Positions 53,376 through 63,300 of a DNA stretch of 64,000 nt are shown in pieces (the stretch's first letter is position 1; each line of letters starts with the position of its first letter). The stretch spans positions 62,001 through 126,000 of the forward strand of contig CAILLK010000073.1 of assembly GCA_903835005.1 (NCBI GenBank), given 5' to 3'. Source of the stretch: an uncultured Bacteroidota bacterium. GTDB taxonomy: Bacteria > Bacteroidota > Bacteroidia > Chitinophagales > Chitinophagaceae. A program made the translations under genes and the position numbers. The notes under the pieces are model-generated. The model saw only the letters and a list, made by a program, of their open reading frames with translations. It was not told where the DNA came from and did not search any database.

Positions 53376-54215
53376 ATGGTAACCAATGCTCCGATTGGAA
53401 TTTTTGATTCAGGTTATGGCGGGCTGACGGTCTTCCGGTCAATAGCAGATTTGCTGCCGGGATATGATTATGTGTACCTGGGCGATAATGCGCGGGCGCC
53501 CTATGGCAACAGGTCGTTTGACAGCGTGCACCAGTATACGCTGGAATGTGTGCAATGGTTTTTCGGGCAGGGATGCCCGCTGGTGATACTGGCATGCAAT
53601 ACTGCTTCTGCAAAGGCTTTGCGCACTATACAGCAGCGCGACCTTCCCGGCCTTGGGGCAGACAAGCGGGTATTGGGGGTGATACGGCCTACCGCGGAGG
53701 TAATAGGGAATTATACACAAACGAAATCGGTAGGAGTTCTGGGTACTAAGGGTACTATTACTTCCGGATCGTATGAGATTGAAATACATCATTTTTTTCC
53801 GGAAATAAAGGTCCATCAACTGGCCTGCCCAATGTGGGTGCCCCTGATAGAAAACGGGGAATACAACGGTCCGGGGGCTGATTATTTTGTAAAGAAATAC
53901 CTGGATGAACTGCTATCCGCATCACCTGATCTGGATACTCTTCTTCTTGCGTGTACTCACTATCCATTGCTTATGGATAAGATCAGGAAATTCCTGCCTG
54001 AAAACATCCAGGTTGTATCTCAAGGGCCTATAGTGGCGAACAGCCTGGCTGTTTACCTTGAGCGCCATCCGGAAATGGAGCAAAAGCTAACAAAAAAAGG
54101 GAGGAAGCAGTTTTTTACTACCGATGATACCTCAGATTTTGATATGCACGGAGGGGTATTTTTTGGGGAAAGCGTAAAATCAGTGCATGTACCTTTAGGA
54201 GTCGGCAAGTTATGA
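53376..54215 (+). CDS. murI: Glutamate racemase
   Basis: MurI, 279 residues, making D-glutamate for peptidoglycan. It opens PIGIFDSGYGGLTVFRSI with the conserved Asp11 and Ser. The two catalytic cysteines are Cys74 in LACNTASAKA and Cys193 in LLACTHYPLL, followed by His195. The ATG at 53376 is the only reasonable start, since IGIFDSG sits close to the N-terminus of the family. It is monocistronic, between two T9SS genes. Confidence 0.96.
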   Translation: MVTNAPIGIFDSGYGGLTVFRSIADLLPGYDYVYLGDNARAPYGNRSFDSVHQYTLECVQWFFGQGCPLVILACNTASAKALRTIQQRDLPGLGADKRVLGVIRPTAEVIGNYTQTKSVGVLGTKGTITSGSYEIEIHHFFPEIKVHQLACPMWVPLIENGEYNGPGADYFVKKYLDELLSASPDLDTLLLACTHYPLLMDKIRKFLPENIQVVSQGPIVANSLAVYLERHPEMEQKLTKKGRKQFFTTDDTSDFDMHGGVFFGESVKSVHVPLGVGKL

Positions 54216-54354
54216 ATATAATAACGAGCACAATGAATGCAAAAAATTATATGTATATAAGCAATGTATGGTATTAATTTAGTGGTTTAATGGCTTTTTT
54301 TTTGTGAATAAATAAATATTTGATTTACTTTTATCCTTTTCCAATATCCGGTTT

Positions 54355-57300
54355 ATGTCCAATTTCTACAAGAAACTCCTCCTGGTAAGTTCCGCAGTTA
54401 TTTTTAGTTTGCAATCCATTGCCAGCCCTGATATAAAAAATACGCCACAGCAAAAAGCGCCACTTGCTTTTATTGAGAACAAAGGGCAGGTGAGAGACCA
54501 GGCGCTGAATGCCCGTCCCGATATTCAATTCCAGCTGAAAGCGGCCGGCGGGCTGAGCATATTTATAGGCAACGGGGCGATTCATTATCAGTTCAGCAAG
54601 GCAGATAAAGAAATAGTACAGCCATCGAAAGAGGACAGGATGAAGCCAGGATTTGTGCCAGAGCAAACTACATATACCATGGACCGGATGGATGTGGAAC
54701 TGGTGGGAGCAAACAAAAATGCGCAAGTGATAGCTGACCAGAAACAGGCCTATTATGAAAATTATTTTACAGACTGGAGTGGTGGAAAATATGCTACTGT
54801 AGCTGCTTACAACAAGATTACCTACAAAGACATTTACCCGAATATAGACTGGGTATTGTATACTAATAACGGCACACTGGAGCATGAGTTTATTGTGCAC
54901 CAGGGTGGAAAGGTGAGTGATATACAACTGAAATACGGTGGTGCAAAGGAACTGAATATTAAGGCTGATGGAAGCCTTAGTACTACTACACCACAGGGCA
55001 CAATTACAGAGAAGGCGCCGGATACCTACCAGAAAGATGGGAAGAAGGTAAGTAGTGCATTTTTACTAACAAATAATGTACTGAGTTATGCTATCGGAGA
55101 TTATAACGGAGATCTTATTATAGACCCTACGCTTGGCTGGGCAACTTATTATGGAGGCGCCGGCAACGATATTGGAAATTCGGTCGCTACTGATGGCTCA
55201 GGAAATGTATATATTACAGGATACACAAACAGCACATCAGGAATAGCCACAAGCGGAGCTTATGCAACGACTTATGTAGCTGGCAGCAGCGAAAATGCAT
55301 TTTTAGCAAAATTCAATAATTCCGGAGTTATTCAATGGGCAACCTATTATGGTGGTCTCGGAGATGATGAAGGCGCAGGTGTGGCCACAGACGGAGCCGG
55401 CAATGTTTATATGGCTGGTAAAACCAACAGTAGTACTGCTATTGCCACATCCGGGGCGTACCAAACCACCCCTGGTGGCGGATACGACGGGTTTTTAGTT
55501 AAATTCAGCAGTGCAGGCGCGCTTCAGTGGGGTACCTATTTTGGAGGTAGTGCCACCGACGTAGTCTATTCAGTATCTACTGATGGCTCAGGGAATATTT
55601 ATATTACCGGTAACGCAGCCAGCTCATCGGGAATAGCGACGACGGGAGCTTATTCAACCACATTAGATGGTATTGACGATGCGTTTTTAGCAAAATTCAA
55701 CAGCTCTGGAGTTATTCAGTGGGCTACCTATTTCGGAGGTAATAACAGTGATGTTGGTTACAACCTGGCAACCGACGCTTCAGGGAACAGTTATATAGCA
55801 GGAGCTACAGCAAGCACTACAGGGCTGGCAACCTCCGGGGCTTATCAAACAACCTATGGCGGAACTGAGGACGCATTTTTAGCAAAATTCAATACATCAG
55901 GGATATTACAATGGGCTACTTATTACGGAGGGTCAAACTTAGAATATGGTATGGGCGCTGCAACTGACGGCAGCGGGTATGTTTACCTGACAGGCTATAC
56001 CCACAGCACAAGTGCAATTGCTACGTCCGGAGCTTATCAAACTGTATTCGGAGGTATTGAAGACGGGTATTTAGCAAAATTCGATGGCTCGGGAGCAATG
56101 CAATGGGCTACCTATTATGGTGGCAGTCTTCAAGATGAGAGTTATGCAGTGGCGACTGATGGTGCTGGAAATGTATATATGGCCGGCAGCACCTACAGCA
56201 CCTCAGCGATTGCAACTTCTGGCGCCTACCAGACAACTTTTACCGGCTCTAATGATGCGTATTTTGCCGAATTCAACAGTGCAGGCGTAGTGCAGTATGC
56301 TACCTATTTCGGTGGAAATGCCGGGACCGGGTCGCTTGGAATAGCGCTTGACCCAACTGGAGGAATTTTCATAACCGGCCTTACAACAAGTTCGTCGGGG
56401 ATCGCTACATCAGGCGCTTACCAGACTACACTTGCAGGAGCTCCTGATGTTTTTTTAGTAAAATTTGGCACATGTACACCAATGCCTACTGCTGCCGCCA
56501 TTACCGGCCCAACAACTCTCTGCCCCGGCAGTACAATAACACTGAGTGATGCAACCGGCAGCGGCACCTGGAGCAGCGGAAATACTTCAATAGCTACTGT
56601 GGGAACTTCAGGAATAGTAACCGGAGTGGCAGTGGGTAATGCAGTTATTTCTTATGCTGTCAGCAATAGTTGCGGAACTGCGAATGCGGTAGCGCTGGTG
56701 ACTGTGGGGCAGGAATTAATCAGTACTGTTGCGGGGAATGGAATCTCTGGTTTTTCAGGTAATGGAGGAGCGGCTACCGCCGCTAAGATTAATCAGCCTA
56801 TTTATATCACAACTGACGCTTCGGGTAATTTGTATATAGCAGACTATGAGAATAACGACGTAAGAAAGGTAACCACGGCCGGCATTATCAGTACTATTGC
56901 CGGTAATGAGATTAACGGCTTCAATTCCGACAATATACCTGCCACAAATGCAGAGTTGAATAACCCAACTGACGTGGCCATAGATGCTGCGGGCAACATC
57001 TATATTGCCGACTTTGGCAACAACAGAGTGAGAAAGGTTGATCTGACCGGAATTATCACTACACTTGCCGGAGGTAGCACGCCCGGTTACACCGGAGATG
57101 GCGGGCCTGCCACTGCTGCAGAGCTAAATGGCCCGCGTAGTCTTGCTATAGATGGTTCCGGCAACCTGTATATCGGAGATGTATCCAATTATGTGGTACG
57201 AAAGGTGAATCTGTCATCCGGCATCATCTCTACAGTAGCCGGAAATCACACCGCCGGATATTCCGGTGACGGATTACCCGCGACGAGCGCAGCTTTGGGC

Positions 57301-60300
57301 AATGTGCCCGCAATCACCGTAGATGCTGCAGGCGATATTTTCATTGCCAACAATAGTTTCAGTACCGTGCGAGAAGTGAACAGTTCCGGTATTATTTCTA
57401 CAATAGCCGGAAACTTAACATCGGGGTTTGCAGGTGATGGCGGGGCGGCAGCTACGGCCACACTAAATGACCCAAGTGACCTTGCTGTGGATGCTGCCGG
57501 AAACATATATATCCTCGACTTTGGCAATAGCCGAATCAGGAGGATAGACCAGAATGGCATTATCAACACGATTATCGGTAATGGATCAACCGCTTTTAAC
57601 GGGAATGGCATACCGGCTACAGCGGCTGCTATCTCTCCTGTGGGAGTATGTGTAGATAACAACTACAATATTTTCATTTCTGATATTTCCAATAAACGTA
57701 TCCGGAAAGTTTCGCCGGCACCGTCGGCTATATCGGGTTCCTCGTATGTGGTCTGCCAGGGAAGTTCAATTAATCTGACAGATGCTTACTCGGGTGGTAC
57801 ATGGACGAGCAGTAATCCTTCCATAGCAAGTGTGGGGACATCATCTGGTTTAGTTACCGGGAATACAGTAGGTACGGCTACTATAACCTATACTAATTCT
57901 TTTGGCTGCGGTGTACCATTTGTAACTCAGACAGTAACCGTGAATGCGAGCTCGGGCGTTATTTCCGGCCCAACAACAGTTTGCCCCGGCAATACCATTA
58001 CATTAACCGATGCCTCAGGCGGTGGTACCTGGAGCAGTGCAAGTCCATCTATAGCTACAGTGGGTACATCAGGTGTAGTAACCGGAGTAGCAGCGGGTAA
58101 TGTGGTAATATCTTATTCCGTTAGTGGCGGATGCAGTGCGAGTGCACTGGCCATGATCAATGTGGGAAATGAAATCATCAACACTATTGCAGGAAATGGA
58201 ACTGCAGGATTTGGCGGAGATAATGGCATTGATACATTCTCAATAATGAATACACCTGAATGGATGACTACTGATAGTGTAGGTAATATTTATTTTGCTG
58301 ATTGGGGAAATAACCGCATCAGGAAAATAACCGCGTCAACAAATATCATCACTACTATTGCTGGTACAGGCGCTTCGGGATATACAGGTGATGGTGCCGC
58401 TGCTACAGCCGCAACACTCAAGAATCCTCATGCTGTTGTAATGGATAAAACCGGTAATTTTTATATAGCAGACGACAATTTAGTTATAAGGAAAATTAAT
58501 ACTTCCGGAGTAATATCAACTTATGCCGGTACCGGTTCTTCCGGTTACACCGGCGACGGCGGGCTGGCTGTTTCCGCAAAAATGACTAACCCCTTTGGCC
58601 TGGCCCTGAATGCAGCCGGTGACTTGTTTATTGTGGATGGTAATAATCACGCAATTAGAAAAGTGACATTTTCTACGGGAATAATTACAACAGTTGCCGG
58701 GACAGGAACCGCAGGTTTCACTGGTGATGGCATTCCGGCTACTACATCACAACTATATTATCCTGAGGCTGTTGCCATTGATAATTCAGGAAATCTTTTT
58801 ATCGCTGATAAGGGTAATAACCGTATCCGGATGGTTTCTGCATCCGGGACTATTTCGACATTTGCCGGCGGCCCCACTGCTGGCTATGCCGGTGACGGAG
58901 GCCAGGCCACTTCAGCAGAATTAAACCTGCCGAATGGCCTGGTTTTTGACAGGGCCGGTGATCTTTTTATTTCTGATGGTGGAAATCATGTAATACGAAT
59001 GGTAACTCCTGCAAACGTTATTAACACAATCGCCGGCAATGGATCATCAGGTTATGCTGGTGACAAGGGACCTGCAACTGGTGCAATGTTTATTCAGCCC
59101 AAGGGAGTGGCCGTTGATACCAGCGGGAATATTTATATCTCGGACCAAAATGCGAATGTTATCAGGAAAGTGGCACCTGCTGGTTCATCAATAACAGGTA
59201 CCTCCTCATTATGCCAGGGAGTACCGGTAACTTTTACCGATCAGACCCCAGGTGGCACATGGACAAGCAGTAATCCGGCAGTAGTAACCGTTGGCAGCGC
59301 TACCGGATATGTTAACGGAGTGGCAGCAGGAACTGCGACGATCACTTATAATATAGCCACTGGTTGTGGCAGCCCTTATGTTACCATGGCAGTTACAGTT
59401 TCACCTACTGCCTCTGTGGTTGCTGGTCCATCAACTGTATGCCCCGGTAATACCATCACATTAACTGATGCCACCGGTGGTGGCACATGGAGCAGCAGTA
59501 ATCCTGCTGTTGCGACAGTAACAGGCGGGGTTGTAACGGGTGTTGGAACAGGGAATACCATTATTTCCTATACTGTTACAAACAGTTGCGGCACAACCAA
59601 CGGCCTTGCCGTAATTGCTGTTGGCACCGAGCAGATCAGTACCTATGCAGGTACGGGATTCTCTGGTTTTGGCGCTGATGGCGGATCTGCTACTTCTACA
59701 GCCATGACCACCCCGATCCATACTGCCATGGATGCATCGGGCAATATTTATTACAGTGATTATACCAATAACCGTGTGCGTAAGATAAGTACTTCAGGCA
59801 TTGTTACAACAGTTGCAGGTAATGGTACGCCCGGCTACAGTGGCGATGGTACGCCTGCAACAACAGCCGCGATCCATAATCCGGCAGGTATTGCGATTGA
59901 TGCATCGGGCAATCTTTTTATAACAGATTACCTGGGTTATGAGATCCGTAAGGTGAATACATCGGGCATTATCTCAACGGTTGCAGGCACAGGCGCTGCG
60001 GGCTATGGGGCAGATGGTATTGCGGCAACCTCAAGCGCCATTAATCACTGCTGGGGTGTAACCACCGATGCGACAGGGAATGTTTATTTTTCAGACCGGT
60101 ATAATCATGTTATCCGCAAGGTGAATACAGCCGGTATTATTTCTACCATTGCAGGAACAGGTACCCTTGGATACAGCGGAGATGGCGGGCCTGCAACTGC
60201 GGCCAAACTGGACGAGCCGCTTGATCTTTTATTTGATCAATCAGGTAACCTGTTATTTACTGAGGGAGCCAATAACATTGTGCGCAAGATAGCGCCTGAC

Positions 60301-63300
60301 GGAACTATATCGACCCTTGCAGGCAATGGGACAGCGGGCTTTGGCGGAGACGGCAGCCCGGCTACCTCAGCAACAGTTGAGTTTAATGTGCCAGTTGGTA
60401 TTTGCCTTGATGCAGCCGGAAATATTTATATCAGCGATTATTCCAATAACCGGGTGCGCAGGATAAGCGCCTCTACATCAATCATCTCTACGATTGCCGG
60501 AACGGGTGCAGCCGGATATAATGGTGATGGAATTGCGCCAACAACAGCCACATTGAAAAATCCGCAGGGTGTGGCCATTTACGGCACAAATGACCTTTAT
60601 ATCTGTGATGCAAATAATTACCGTATCCGTAAAATCGACCCTGTTGGTGCAACGGTTGCCGCCATCACAGGGGCCTCAACGGTCTGCCAGGGCGCGACCA
60701 CACCGCTGGCCGATGTAACAACGGGCGGGGTATGGAGCAGCAGCTCACCAGGGGTTGCATCAGTAGGTACCGGAGGTATTGTAACGGGGAACTCGGGCGG
60801 GACAGCCAATATTTCGTATACAGTAACCTACACCTGCGGAACGTTGTACGTGATACATCCGGTAACTGTAAATCCGTCACCGGCAGTTCCGGCAGCTATT
60901 ACAGGGCCAACGACCATCTGCAACGGCTCAACAGTAACGCTCAATGATGTTACTTCAGGAGGTGCATGGACCAGTGTAACGACAACTGTAGCCACAGTGC
61001 CAACGGGTGCAGGTAATGTAACGGGTATATCCTTAGGCACATCAGTCATCAGTTATACCATATCCAATTCGTGCGGCAGCAATGCAGCCACCGTAAATGT
61101 AACGGTAGTGGCAGCGCCGGGGCCAATAACGGGCACACTTAGCGCCTGCGTAGGGTCAACCTCGTTACTTGCCGATGGCGGCGGCGGCGTATGGACAAGC
61201 AGCGCACCGGCCACAGCCTCGGTGGCAGCGGGCTCCGGGCTGGTAACAGGTAATGCACCGGGAACAGCCACAATAACGTATACACTCAGCGGAGTATGCA
61301 CAGCCACAGCGATCTTTACTGTAAATGCAAATCCGTCGGCGATAACACCACCCGGCGCAGTAACCATGTGCGTTGGCGGTACAGCGAGCCTTGGGGACCT
61401 TACATCCGGCGGAGTATGGAGCAGCGCAGCACCAGGAACGGCAACCGTAGGCACATCGGGTATTGTAACCGGCGTAGCGGCAGGAACGGTAAATATATTA
61501 TACACTACAGGTTTAGGTTGTTCGGCCACAAAATCAGTAACGGTGCTAACTACACCTGCAGCATTATCGCCGGCAAGCGCCACAGTATGTGTTGGCAGTA
61601 CAGCAACCTTTACTGAGAGTGTTGTCGGCGGCGCATGGAGCAGCGTGGCACCAGGCACAGCCAGTATAGCAGGCGGTGTAGTAACCGGAGTTGCAGCAGG
61701 AACAACCTCAATCTCTTATACCATAGGCACCTGCGCGGTGGGCGCGCCGGTAACAGTGAATGCCAATCCGGCAGCTATAACACCACCGGGAGCAGTGAAC
61801 ATATGTGTAGGTGCAACCGCCTCACTAGGCGATGTAACCGCCGGCGGCACGTGGAGCAGTGCATCGCCAGGCACAGCAACGGTAGGCACCTCCGGCACAG
61901 TAACCGGAGTAGCAGCAGGCACAACAAACATTTTATACACAACAGGAGCCGGTTGCTCAGCCACGAAATCAATAACCGTACTGAGCACGCCAACGGCATT
62001 GGCGCCCGCCAGTGCAACAGTATGCACAGGCAATACAGTAGCCTTTACCGAAACAGTAGCGGGTGGAATATGGAGCAGCAGCAACGGAGCAGTAGCCAGT
62101 GTATCGGCAGGTCTTGTTACGGGTCTTACAGTGGGTACGACCAATATCTCGTACACAATCGGCACGTGCGCGGCAGGAGCACCTGTTACGGTTAACCTGT
62201 CGCCAAGTGCGGGAGTAATAGTCGGCCCCGCTACATTGTGTACCGGATCGCCGGTTACCTATACCGATGCATCACCGGGCGGCACGTGGAGCAGCAGTAA
62301 CCCTGGAGTAGCTACGATTGGTACATCGGGTCTTGCCAGCGGGATTACACCCGGAACAGTTACATTGAGCTATGCAGTTACAAACGGTTGCGGAACCGCC
62401 ACGGCCACACAGGTGGTAACGGTAACTTCCTCGGCCAGCGCAGGAACAATTGTCGGGGCAACAACCGTATGTGCCGGAACATTTACCATACTGGTGGATA
62501 CGACAACAGGCGGCACATGGAGTGCCACAAACAGTAATGCCACAATTACAGCAACAGGTTTACTGACCGGCATAATACCCGGAACAGACACCATTAAGTA
62601 TTCGGTTACCAATGCCTGCGGCACAGTATCAGCCACAGATGTTGTGACCATAGGCCCGTTGCTGAGTGCGGGAATTATTTCGGGACTATCATTTGTGTGT
62701 GTCGGATCCTCCGTCACCTTGACAGATGCGACGGGAGCAGGTATATGGAGCGCCAGCAATTCATCTGCTTCAGTAGCAGGCGGTATTGTAACAGGTGTTA
62801 GCGCTGGTGTGGACACAATCATGTACACAGTCTCCGCCAGTTGCGGATCGGCTGTTGCAACGCAGGTAGTAACAGTAGTACCCATACCAGCAGCCGGTAC
62901 TATAACCGGGCCGGTTATAGTATGCGCAGGCTCTATTACTACTTATACCGATGCCGCTCCGGGTGGTGTATGGGGAATCACCAATGCTGATGCCACAATA
63001 TCAGGGGCGGGTATAGTTACAGCCCTGACGACAGGGACCGACACAATAACTTATATAGTAACCAATCTTTGCGGAACAGCGGAGGCTGAAGCAGCAGTAT
63101 CCATTGGCGCGGCTATTTCTGCCGGTACCATTTCCGGGCCTGGCGCAGTATGTGCGGGCGCTGCAATATCATTGACTGATCCGGCCTCAGGTGGCATATG
63201 GAGCACCAGCAATGGCCATGCAACAATCATAGCGGGAACTGTAACCGGTGTATCGGCTGGCACAGATACAATATATTACACTGTAACAGGCAGTTGCGGC

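Noticed and set aside
54331-54927. A 198-codon minus-strand ORF at the start of the giant gene
   Set aside because: It is antisense to the signal peptide and N-terminal domain of the giant protein and has no recognisable domain.
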